From contig NC_091136.1 of assembly GCF_041381155.1 (NCBI RefSeq), positions 47,730,284 to 47,794,283 of the forward strand: 64,000 nucleotides of DNA. The letters run 5' to 3'. The first letter of the stretch is position 1. Every line of letters starts with the position of its first letter. The notes beneath the pieces are model-generated. The model did not search any database, was not told the DNA's origin, and worked only from the letters and a program-made list of their open reading frames with translations. Below, one piece after another: positions 41,974 through 53,360 of this stretch. Made by a program: the position numbers and the translations under genes. Source of the stretch: Argopecten irradians (taxonomy: Eukaryota; Mollusca; Bivalvia; Pectinida; Pectinidae).

Positions 41974-43359
41974 ACCCGTTGATTGTGTGACAGGTGTGAC
42001 CAGTGACCTGATATTCCTTGATCACATCGTTATGTTAGTACTCTAGCTATCTGGACTAATAACTATTGTATTTGACCTGGTGTTTCGCTGTTTGTGTGCT
42101 ACAGTAATCCGATAAGAAGATCAACAATGTCGACACAAAAAGTGTGTATTTGTTTGAACGTGTGCACTGACACTCAACCCAATATAACATAAAGATAAAA
42201 TATTTTGTCTACACAGGTAAAATACATCGGTCGATCGATAATGTTACGGGACGTTGACGTGCTTCACTACGTGATCTAGCAGCACGTCCCTCTAACTCGG
42301 GTTTGACAGTCCGCTATTCAGTATTTTAATATGATATTACTTATATTAGAAATAAGAAATGATGTTGATAGCTATTTTTCATATTTCCATCCACCTTTCT
42401 CGAACAACATTTATAAATTGCATGCTGAATTCACACTTTTTTATATTAACTCAAAATGAATCGCCATTTTATTTTGATTTTGTTTGTAACTTTCATACTG
42501 TGATGCTCATTTCATGTTTTTAGCGGGTAGCATATCATGGATTGCCTTTTTGTGTTAAACATGGATTAATGCGTAAACTTTATATGGATATGATGTCTTT
42601 TGCTACAATTTAATTTTTTTCATGGGTAATTATTACTCCTACATACGAAGTGCATTATTGTGTATGGGACCTGCGTGTAAAGTAATTTACTTCCTATCAT
42701 GATTTATATGCACTTTTATTAATCAGTTGCCTTGGTGATTTGAATTTAAACGTTTCTATATTCGTTTTGTACATTGGTAACAAATATAGAGATAAATAGA
42801 ACATACCAAACTTGGATAACTATAGTTGTGAAAAGTCCTGTTAATGTCCCCAAGCGATCGGTATGGAACCAAAGCGGAATATCAAGTCCCATTTGTGATA
42901 TACTAGTCAGGCAAACGATACGTAATGACCTACGTGGGCCGGTACATTTGTGCTCCCCTGATGAGCTGCTGTCATTGTGATCATATCGCATTTTGTTGTA
43001 CCATGATTTTGTACATCGGTAAATAATTTAATTTCATAGGTTACACATATTTCTATTGGTTAGATCTTTGAGGTTATTTTTCCATAGACCGAAAGAATTG
43101 TACGTCACGTATTATGACGTCATAAATACAAAACAATTTCGCGGGGGATTTTAAAAGCGGCACAGTCATTGGCCAAACTGAATTATCGGATAAAATATCA
43201 ATGCGCCATAACACAATTTGTTTTATTGTAAAAGTAAGTAAAATTACGGAAATTCATGCCTAATTAGTACATGACTGAGTTATCTGAATTTAATTATAAG
43301 CATTATTCTCATGTTTTTTTTGTTTTTGTTTTTTTTTTTTTTGGGGGGGGGGGGGGGGG
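41036..43359. repeat. Tandem segmental duplication, right copy
   Basis: Second copy of the 2.33-kb unit. Its right end is again a poly-T/poly-G tract, here continuing into a long palindrome (43356-43460) rather than into the unit start. Confidence 0.9.
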
Positions 43360-43460
43360 TTATGAAGTCATAGACAAAAAACGGACGGTCATTCTTTTTC
43401 ATAGACGCTTCGCGTCTATGAAGAATGTCCTTCCGTTTTTGTCTATGACTTCATAACCCC
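43356..43460. repeat. ~105-bp near-perfect palindrome
   Basis: The left arm GGGGTTATGAAGTCATAGAC and right arm GTCTATGACTTCATAACCCC enclose AAAAACGGA...TCCGTTTTT and a central CATAGACGC-TTC-GCGTCTATG. Arms are about 47 bp with a 3-base loop. The left arm emerges from the G tract. Confidence 0.9.
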
Positions 43461-44285
43461 GACAAGATATTGGGAATTATGCTTAAGAAATAGAGAAATT
43501 GAATGTTGTTGTACTCGGGAGGTTTACTATCATACCTCATGTAACACCCCATTGTTTTTTACCGGTTTTGATGGTGTGACGATATTTACATTCGTTAACT
43601 TAAAGAAAATTCCGTAACTTAAATTTCCGTATAGGAAAGCATCACAGAGGTTAAGGGAAAATCTTAAGTCAAGGAGCTGGGCCTAGAAGACTATTGTAGA
43701 CCTATTGGGTAAAATAGTACTTGGTATCTCATTGGGCTAGTTGCAGTATTTTAGCTATAAAGTCTTCTAGAAACACAATGGCCCTAATTTTTTTCTTACT
43801 TTTCTACGAAAAAAATAAAACTAGGGATTTCGACCTCAGACTCCGGTTCCGGCCATTATTTAAGAGTGAAAGACACTAAAAAAAGGATTTTTTTTGGCGT
43901 AAGTTGTTTATTACATATTAAGTATCAAGGACTCTATCACATATCAAGGACTATACTACATGTACGATTTCCGAGAATATGTACAGTTTAAAAATTACTT
44001 TCGATGTAATCTTGTTATACTTGTTAAACGTGAAAAAATAGTAAGAAATTATATCTTAGGCTTTTTTGTGTGTGTCAATTTAAAGCTTATGGCGTGCGAT
44101 TTATTTTCACGAAATTCGCGAACAAAGAATATCTCCGTAAATTGATATATTCCATAATTCTTTCACAATTAAATTCAATTTTAAATCCGCGAAACTTAAT
44201 CTCTGCGAAAATGTTTTGAAACGGAAATCGCGGAATTAAGTAGTAGCGAAAGAAAGTTGGTTTAGAGTAATCAATTTTTCTCATA
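43461..44285. other. Intergenic, little recognised
   Basis: Contains a degenerate half of the GGGCCC foldback type near 43600-43690 (CTTAAGTCAAGGAGCTGGGCC-like end). Short frames at 43960-44284 on both strands are unsupported. Confidence 0.35.
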
Positions 44286-44289
44286 TATT

Positions 44290-44587
44290 TATATAGACGA
44301 TATTATATTACTTCGTTTGTACAGATGGAAAGAAAAGATATAACAGCATGTGTATTTTGTATTATTTTACTAGAGAGAAAGGTGAATCTAGTCATCTGAA
44401 CCCGGAACTGCAGTGGCACAAACATCACGTGACTGCCTATTAATGTTTATCTTGAAAGTTTTAATTTTGTGATAAAAATAGTACAAAATCGTTATATCAT
44501 AGATTTATTTATAGAATGAAAATTTTCAATTTATATAGACAACAAGCCAGCCTTGCTGATAAACAACTCCGCCACACTTCAGTAGCA
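44290..44587 (+). promoter_or_regulatory. Conserved upstream block of cGLR copy 1
   Basis: This region aligns with the sequence upstream of the intact cGLR at 56226-56641. Shared are TATAGACGATA, AAAGATATAACAGCA, ATCACGTGACTG with an E-box CACGTG (44426-44431) and CTCCGCCACACTTCAGTAGC just before the ATG. Conservation of noncoding sequence suggests a duplicated promoter; it could also simply reflect recent duplication. Confidence 0.55.
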
Positions 44588-45809
44588 ATGGATAATCATA
44601 CCCTCAATCGTTACTTCGATGAAAATGTAAAGATGAAGAGAGAGGAGACTAAAAGGAACGTAGAGGAAGTGCTACCTCTTGTTGAGGAAATTCTGAGATA
44701 CGTTCACTCAATGGACAAACGTTTTCTGATACAACCACTCAAGGTGGGTAGTTATAACACGCACCTGAAAGTGGAAAAAGCAGATGAATTTGACTACAAC
44801 GTCATCGTTGATGTCGGTACCGAGAAGATAATATGAATACATGATGGGAAACCAAGGTATTATGATTTTAGTACTAACGGGGACGTAGAGACAAAGATAT
44901 ACACACCACCAAGCCCACATACATGGCAGAAAAAAACAAAGGGAAGATGGTCTTGAGAGCAGGATGGCAAGTAGGGACGCACAAGCAAAGGCATATGCAC
45001 TACCCAGCCCACCTGTCGGGCAGATTTTTATGGATATTGGTTCTCGTCAGAAACAACAGTGGGTGGATGCTGGTCTTGAGGACAGGATGGCAAGTATGAC
45101 ATTTGATACGGATATAGTTCCAATCAAAGTCAAGAGAAGATTCAAATCTCTTGTCGACGAAGCGATAAACCAGCCAAAGTATAGAAACATGATAACAACT
45201 AACAAATTATCGAGTTCTCCGGCCACCACACTTTCCGTAAAGTTCTCGAACATTTCCTATCCGATCATCATTGATCTGTGTCCGATGGTCGAATGTAATC
45301 TCGAATTCAGACCCGAATTAAACTGGCCTAGACAAAGTCAATGGCCATCACAGAAGAAGAAGTCAGATATAAAGAATATCGGTGTGAATGCCATATCAAA
45401 AGAACCATTCTACTTGATGCTTTCTTTTGCTGCCTGCGAAAAGGAGCTTCTGGAAGGAATCGATATCGGCGGCACCTGCAGAAGGAAAAGCCAGCGGATC
45501 ATGAAACGGCTGAAAAACGACGTGTGGTGTCCACCTGGTTTACAAAAAGGTCTGACGTCATACCATCTGAAGAACGTTCTGTTCTGGGAGTGTGAGGACC
45601 ATCCGTATGACACGGAATGGCAGCAAGAACACCTAGCAACCCGCGTGAAGTCCATGACCTATCGTCTGCTGGGCTACCTCCAGAGGGGGAACCTTCCACT
45701 GTACTTCCATACCGGGGTCAATCTGCTTTCCGGCAAGGGTGAGGGCGCCTTACAGAAGGTAGCGAAAAATATCAAGTCGTTCCTTGATAAGCCAGAAGAT
45801 TACATGTAG
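44588..45809 (+). pseudogene. cGAS-like receptor (cGLR) copy 1, frame broken
   Basis: Homologous to the intact gene at 56642-57766 over its whole length. The first frame (44588-44836) codes the N-terminal helix and the nucleotidyltransferase start GSYNTHLKVEKADEFDYNVI, then stops. A second frame (44964-45809) codes the rest, including SIDL-equivalent IIDLCPMVEC and SYHLKNVLFWECEDHPYD. Between them the linker is about 95 bp longer than in copy 2 and contains a degraded second copy of the downstream GLEDRMAS coding stretch. No good GT-AG intron restoring the frame was found. Either a pseudogene or, less likely, a gene with an unrecognised splice. The 3' UTR runs directly into the 23-bp minisatellite. 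Confidence 0.75.
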
Positions 45810-45871
45810 AGTCAATTATTTGCTGTTTACATTTTTCAATTTTAATCTTTTTAATGGAAAAAGGCAGTTTT

Positions 45872-48800
45872 TTACTGACGGAGTAAAACGAAGGATACTG
45901 ACGGAGTGAAACGAGGGATACTGACGGAGTAAAACGAGGGATACTGACGGAGTAAAACGAGGGATACTTACGGAGTAAAACGAGTGATACTGACGGAGTA
46001 AAACTAAGGATACTGACGGAGTAAAACGAGGGATACTGACGGAGTAAAACTAGGGATACTGACGGAGTAAAACGAGTGAAACTGACGGAGTAAAACGAGG
46101 GATACTGACGGAGTAAAACGAGTGATACTGACGGAGTGAAACGAGGGATACTGACGGAGTAAAACGAGGGATACTGACGGAGTAAAACGAGGGATACTGA
46201 CGGAGTAAAACGAGGGATACTGACGGAGTAAAACTAAGGATACTGACGGAGTAAAACGAGTGATACTGACGGAGTAAAACTAAGGATACTGACGGAGTAA
46301 AACGAGGGATACTGACGGAGTAAAACGAGGGATACTGACGGAGTAAAACTAGGGATACTGACGGAGTAAATCTAAGGATGCTGACGGAGTAAAACGAAGG
46401 ATACTGACGGAGGAAAACGAAGGATACTGACGGAGGAAAACGAAGGATACTGACGGAGTAAAACGAGGAGGGATACTGACGGGGTAAAACAAGGGATACT
46501 GACGGAGTAAAACTAAGGATGCTGACGGAGTAAAACGAGGGATACAGACGGAGTAAAACTAAGGATGCTGACGGAGTAGAACTAAGGATGCTGACGGAGT
46601 AAAACGAGGGATACTGACGGAGTAAAACTAAGGATGCTGACGGAGTATAACGAAGGATACTGACGGAGTAAAACGAAGGATACTGACGGAGTAAAACTAA
46701 GGATGATGACGGAGTAAAACGAAAAATACTGACGGAGTAAAACGAGGGATGCTGACGGAGTAAAACGAGTGATACTGACGGAGTAAAACGAGGGATGCTG
46801 ATGGAGTGAAACAAGGGATACTGACGGAGTAAAACGAAAGATACTGACGGAGTAAAACTAAGGATGCTGACGGAGTAGAACTAAGGATGCTGACGGAGTA
46901 AAAGGAGGGATACTGACGGAGTAAAACTAAGGATGCTGACGGAGTAAAACGAAGGATACTGACGGAGGATAACGAGGGATACTGACGGAGTAAAACGAGG
47001 GATACTGACGGAGTAAAATTAAGGATACTGACGGAGGATAACGAGGGATACTAACGGAGTAAAACGAGGGATACTGACGGAGTAAAACGAAGGATACTGA
47101 CGCAGTAAAACGAGGGATGCTGATGGAGTGAAACGAGGGATACTGACGGAGTAAAACGAAGGATACTGACGGATTGAAACGGGGGATACTGACGGAGTAA
47201 AACGAGGGATGATGATGGACTGAAACGAGGGATACTGACGGAGTAAAACGAAGGATACTGACGGAGTAAAACGAAGGATACTGACGGAGTGAAACGAGGG
47301 ATACTGACGGAGTAAAACGAAGGATACTGACGGAGTAAAACAAAGGATACTGACGGAGTGAAACGAGGGATACTGACGGAGTAAAACGAGGGATACGGAC
47401 GGAGTAAAACGAGTGATTCTGACGGAGTAAAACGAGGGATACTGACGGAGTGAAACGAGTGATACTGACGGAGTAAAACGAGGGATACTGACGGAGTAAA
47501 ACGAAGGATACTGACGGATTGAAACGGGGGATACTGACGGAGTAAAACGAGGGATGATGATGGACTGAAACGAGGGATACTGACGGAGTAAAACAAGTGA
47601 TACTGACGGAGTGAAACGAGGGATACTGACGGAGTAAAACGAGGGATACTGACGGAGTAAAACGAGTGATACTGACGGAGTAAAACGAGGGATACTGACG
47701 GAGTTAAACGAGTGATACTGACGGAGTAAAACGAAGGATACTGACGGAGTGAAACGAGGGACACTGACGGAGTAAAACGAAGGATACTGACGGAGTGAAA
47801 CGAGGGATACTGACGGAGTAAAACGAGGGATACTGACGGAGTAAAACGAGGGATAATGACGGAGTAAACCGAAGGATACTAAACGAAGGATACTGACGGA
47901 GTGAAACGAGGGATACTGACGGAGTAAAACGAAGGATACTGACGGATTGAAACGGGGGATACTGACGGAGTAAAACGAGGGATGATGATGGACTGAAACA
48001 AGTGATACTGACGGAGTAAAACGAAGGATACGGACGGAGTAAAACGAGGGATACTGACGGAATAAAACGAAGGATACTGACGGAGTAAAACTAGGGCTAC
48101 TGACGGAGTAAAACAAGGTATACTGACGGAGTAAAACTAAGGATGCTGACGGAGTAAAACGAGGGATACAGACGGAGTAAAAGTAAGGATGCTGACGGAG
48201 TAGAACTAAGGATGCTGACGGAGTAAAATGAGGGATACTGACGGAGTTAAACTAAGGATGCTGACGGAGTTAAACGAAGGATACTGACGGAGTAAAACGA
48301 AGGATACTGACGGAGTAAAACGAAACATACTGACGGAGTAAAACGAGGGATGCTGACGAAGTAAAACGAGTGATACTGACGGAGTAAAACGAGGGATGCT
48401 GATGGAGTGAAACAAGGGATACTGACGGAGTAAAACGAAAGATACTGACGGAGTAAAACTAAGGATACTGACGGAGTAAAACGAGGGATGCTGACGGAGT
48501 AAAAGGAGGGACACTGACGGAGTAAAACTAAGGATGCTGACGGAGTAAAACGAAGGATACTGACGGAGGATAACGAGGGATACTGACGGAGTAAAACGAG
48601 GGATACTGACGGAGTAAAATTAAGGATACTGACGGAGGATAACGAGGGATACTAACGGAGTAAAACGAGGGATACTGACGGAGTAAAACGAAGGATACTG
48701 ACGCAGTAAAACGAGGGATGCTGATGGAGTGAAACGAGGGATACTGACGGAGTAAAACGAAGGATACTGACGGATTGAAACGGGGGATACTGACGGAGTA

Positions 48801-51800
48801 AAACGAGGGATGATGATGGACTGAAACGAGGGATACTGACGGAGTAAAACGAAGGATACTGACGGAGTAAAACGAAGGATACTGACGGAGTGAAACGAGG
48901 GATACTGACGGAGTAAAACGATGGATACTGACGGAGTAAAACAAAGGATACTGACGGAGTGAAACGAGGGATACTGACGGAGTAAAACGAGGGATACTGA
49001 CGGAGTAAAACGAGTGATACTGACGGAGTAAAACGAGGGATACTGACGGAGTGAAACGAGTGATACTGACGGAGTAAAACGAGGGATACTGACGGAGTAA
49101 AACGAAGGATACTGACGGATTGAAACGGGGGATACTGACGGAGTAAAACGAGGGATGATGATGGACTGAAACGAGGGATACTGACGGAGTAAAACGAAGG
49201 ATACTGACGGAGTGAAACGAGGGATACTGACGGAGTAAAACGAGGGATACTGACGGAGTAAAACGAGTGATACTGACGGAGTAAAACGAGGGATACTGAC
49301 GGAGTGAAACAAGTGATACTGACGGAGTAAAACGAAGGATACTGACGGAGTGAAACGAGGGATACTGACGGAGTAAAACGAAGGATACTGACGGAGTGAA
49401 ACGAGTGATACTGACGGAGTAAAACGAGGGATACTGACGGAGTAAAACGAGGGATACTGACGGAGTAAAACGAGGGATACTGACGGAGTAAAACGAAGGA
49501 TACTAAACGAAGGATACTGACGCAGTATAACGAGGGATACTGACGGAATAAAACGGAGGATACTGACGGATTAAAAATAGGGATACTGACGGAGTAAAAC
49601 AAGGGATACTGACGGAGTAAAACTAAAGATGCTGACGGAGTAAAACGAGGGATACAGACGGAGTAAAACTAAAGATGCTGACGGAGTAGAACTAAGGATG
49701 CTGACGGAGTAAAACGAGGGATACTGACGGAGTAAAACTAAGGATGCTGACGGAGTAAAACGAAGGATACTGACGGAGTAAAACGAAGGATACTGACGGA
49801 GTAAAACTAAGGATGATGACGGAGTAAAACGAAAAATACTGACGGAGTAAAACGAGGGATGCTGACGGAGTAAAACGAGTGATACTGACGGAGTAAAACG
49901 AGGGATGCAGATGGAGTGAAACAAGGGATACTGACGGAGTAAAACGAAAGATACTGACGGAGTAAAACTAAGGATGCTGACGGAGTAGAACTAAGGATGC
50001 TGACGGAGTAAAAGGAGGGATACTGACGGAGTAAAACTAAGGATGCTGACAGAGTAAAACGAAGGATACTGACGGAGGATAACGAGGGATACTGACGGAG
50101 TAAAACGAGGGATACTGACGGAGTAAAATTAAGGATACTGACGGAGGATAACGAGGGATACTAACGGAGTAAAACGAGGGATACTGACGGAGTAAAACAA
50201 AGGATACTGACGCAGTTAAACGAGGGATGCTGATGGAGTGAAACGAGGGATACTGACGGAGTAAAACGAAGGATACTTACGGATTGAAACGGGGGATACT
50301 GACGGAGTAAAACGAGGGATGATGATGGACTGAAACGAGGGATACTGACGGAGTAAAACGAAGGATACTGACGGAGTAAAACGAAGGATACTGACGGAGT
50401 GAAACGAGGGATACTGACGGAGTAAAACGATGGATACTGACGGAGTAAAACAAAGGATACGGACGGAGTGAAACGAGGGATACTGACGGAGTAAAACGAG
50501 GGATACTGACGGAGTAAAACGAGTGATACTGACGGAGTAAAACGAGGGATACTGACGGAGTGAAACGAGTGATACTGACGGAGTAAAACGAGGGATACTG
50601 ACGGAGTAAAACGAAGGATACTGACGGATTGAAACGGGGGATACTGACGGAGTAAAACGAGGGATGATGATGGACTGAAACGAGGGATACTGACGGAGTA
50701 AAACGAAGGATACTGACGGAGTGAAACGAGGGATACTGACGGAGTAAAACGAGGGATACTGACGGAGTAAAACGAGTGATACTGACGGAGTAAAACGAGG
50801 GATACTGACGGAGTGAAACGAGTGATACTGACGGAGTAAAACGAGGGATACTGACGGAGTAAAACGAAGGATACTAAACGAAGGATACTGACGCAGTATA
50901 ACGAGGGATACTGACGGAATAAAACGAAGGATACTGACGGAGTAAAACTAGGGATACTGACGGAGTAAAACAAGGGATACTGACGGAGTAAAACTAAGGA
51001 TGCTGACGGAGTAAAACGAGGGATACAGACGGAGTAAAACTAAGGATGCTGACGGAGTAGAACTAAGGATGCTGACGGAGTAAAACGAGGGATACTGACG
51101 GAGTAAAACTAAGGATGCTGACGGAGTAAAACGAAGGATACTGACGGAGTAAAACGAAGGATACTGACGGAGTAAAACTAAGGATGATGACGGAGTAAAA
51201 CGAAAAATACTGACGGAGTAAAACGAGGGATGCTGACGGAGTAAAACGAGTGATACTGACGGAGTAAAACGAGGGATGCAGATGGAGTGAAACAAGGGAT
51301 ACTGACGGAGTAAAACGAAAGATACTGACGGAGTAAAACTAAGGATGCTGACGGAGTAGAACTAAGGATGCTGACGGAGTAAAAGGAGGGATACTGACGG
51401 AGTAAAACTAAGGATGCTGACAGAGTAAAACGAAGGATACTGACGGAGGATAACGAGGGATACTGACGGAGTAAAACGAGGGATACTGACGGAGTAAAAT
51501 TAAGGATACTGACGGAGGATAACGAGGGATACTAACGGAGTAAAACGAGGGATACTGACGGAGTAAAACGAAGGATACTGACGCAGTTAAACGAGGGATG
51601 CTGATGGAGTGAAACGAGGGATACTGACGGAGTAAAACGAAGGATACTGACGGATTGAAACGGGGGATACTGACGGAGTAAAACGAGGGATGATGATGGA
51701 CTGAAACGAGGGATACTGACGGAGTAAAACGAAGGATACTGACGGAGTAAAACGAAGGATACTGACGGAGTGAAACGAGGGATACTGACGGAGTAAAACG

Positions 51801-52573
51801 AAGGATACTGACGGAGTAAAACAAAGGATACTGACGGAGTGAAACGAGGGATACTGACGGAGTAAAACGAGGGATACTGACGGAGTAAAACGAGGGATGC
51901 TGATGGAGTGAAACGAGGGATACTGACGGAGTAAAACGAAGGATACTGACGGATTGAAACGGGGGATACTGACGGAGTAAAACGAAGGATACTGACGGAT
52001 TGAAACGGGGGATACTGACGGAGTAAAACGAGGGATGATGATGGACTGAAACGAGGGATACTGACGGAGTAAAACGAAGGATACTGACGGAGTGAAACGA
52101 GGGATACTGACGGAGTAAAACGAGGGATACTGACGGAGTAAAACGAGTGATACTGACGGAGTAAAACGAGGGATACTGACGGAGTGAAACGAGTGATACT
52201 GACGGAGTAAAACGAAGGATACTGACGGAGTGAAACGAGGGATAATGACGGAGTAAAACGAAGGATACTGACGGAGTGAAACGAGTGATACTGACGGAGT
52301 AAAACGAGTGATACTGACGGAGTAAAACGAGGGATACTGACGGAGTAAAACGAGGGATACTGACGGAGTAAAACGAGGGATACTGACGGAGTAAAACGAA
52401 GGATACTAAACGAAGGATACTGACGCAGTATAACGAGGGATACTGACGGAATAAAACGAAGGATACTGACGGAGTAAAACTAGGGATACTGACGGAGTAA
52501 AACGAAGGATACTGACGCAGTAAAACGAGGGATACTGACGGAGTGAAACGAGCGATACTTACGCAGTAAAACG
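45872..52573. repeat. 6.7-kb minisatellite, 23-bp unit, ~290 copies
   Basis: The unit contains ATACTGACGGAGTAAAACGA, with variants AAACTA, GTGAAACG, GGAGGATAACG, GATGCTGACGG and a 15-bp short form (ATACTAAACGAAGG). Higher-order blocks recur: the marker GAGTAAAATTAAGG is at 47011, 48612, 50121 and 51492. Because 23 is not a multiple of 3, every frame cycles through all three phases; the minus strand happens to be stop-free in all of them, giving repetitive frames of up to 365 codons (Y-S-V-S-I-P-R-F-T-P-like). These are not considered genes. Confidence 0.95.
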
Positions 52574-52684
52574 AAGTAAAATTAACACAAATTGGGTCTT
52601 ATTGAAAAAAAAACTAAATATTACTAAAAATGATAAATGTATGTTCATAATGAATTTATATTGCTTATTGATATGTTTTTATAT

Positions 52685-53024
52685 ATGAAGTAAGATCACG
52701 GGGTGTATAATTAAAACTAAATCCACCATTGCACGTGCACGAGGTTGATTTATTTTGGGTGAAGTTATAAGACTTGAGATATTCTGCCACGAAAATTTCT
52801 TTAAAATATGGGGCCAGAAGTAATATAATAATGACTGTGGATGGAAAACACAGAAACACAGAGGAGCAAATGTTAACGTGCTTCGGTAGACACGATGACA
52901 CATTGTCCTACGCTAATTATTTTTTGAAACTTTTCTTTCGTCCATGGTCAATATGTTTGTCGTTGTGTCAACAATATCAACTTTCTTTTCATAAATTGTT
53001 TAATTATGGTTTGACCTTTTATGT
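52685..53024. repeat. Duplicated block A (matches 60537-60864)
   Basis: Shared with block B: GGGTGTATAATTAAAA / GGATGTATAATTAAAA, GTGCACGAGG, CCAGAAGTAATATAATAATG, ACTGTGGATGGA, TTGTCCTACGCT and CAACTTTCTTTTC. Divergence is moderate. Each block lies upstream of a cGLR copy. Confidence 0.75.
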
Positions 53025-53360
53025 TGAACGTCCTACCTTGTATTAACAATAAGGTTCATTTGAAGATGGTGTTTCCTGGTACAATATATTTATGATGTGT
53101 GTGTGTGAATGTCTGTATTTTTTAGGAGGTTGTCTCCATGTAATAATAAGGCTCTTAGTGCAATCCCACTAAAGCATGCTGCCGAAACGAAAACACCGAA
53201 CAGCAAACCCCACCGGTCACATTTTACTGACAACGGGCAAACATTCCCTTTGTGCTGAGCGCTAATCTGGAGAAGACACTATCACTTTTGAAGACTATTG
53301 TGTGTTTCGGATATGAACCCCGAATCTCCCTCATAGGAACGAACAATTAAGTGGGGCGGT
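53025..53360. mobile_element. SINE-like dispersed repeat remnant
   Basis: Contains ACGTCCTACCTTGTATTAAC, a GT-rich stretch, GTGCAATCCCACTAAAGCAT, GCTGCCGAAACG, CACATTTTACTGACAACGGG and TGTGCTGAGCGCTAA. I recall this combination as an abundant molluscan repeat. The tRNA-like end is too degraded to define. Confidence 0.5.

Noticed and set aside
45047-45699. Minus-strand and alternate-frame coding sequences over the cGLR genes
   Set aside because: They mirror the conserved + strand coding sequence in both paralogues and have no independent support.
46050-51824. Long minus-strand frames (up to 365 codons) with repeating serine/proline/arginine sequence
   Set aside because: They follow from a 23-bp repeat whose minus strand has no stop in any phase; lengths depend only on chance variants. 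No start context, intron or non-repeat domain supports a gene.
45872-52573. CRISPR-like regular repeats
   Set aside because: Units are contiguous with no unique spacers, no cas genes, and the setting is an animal genome.
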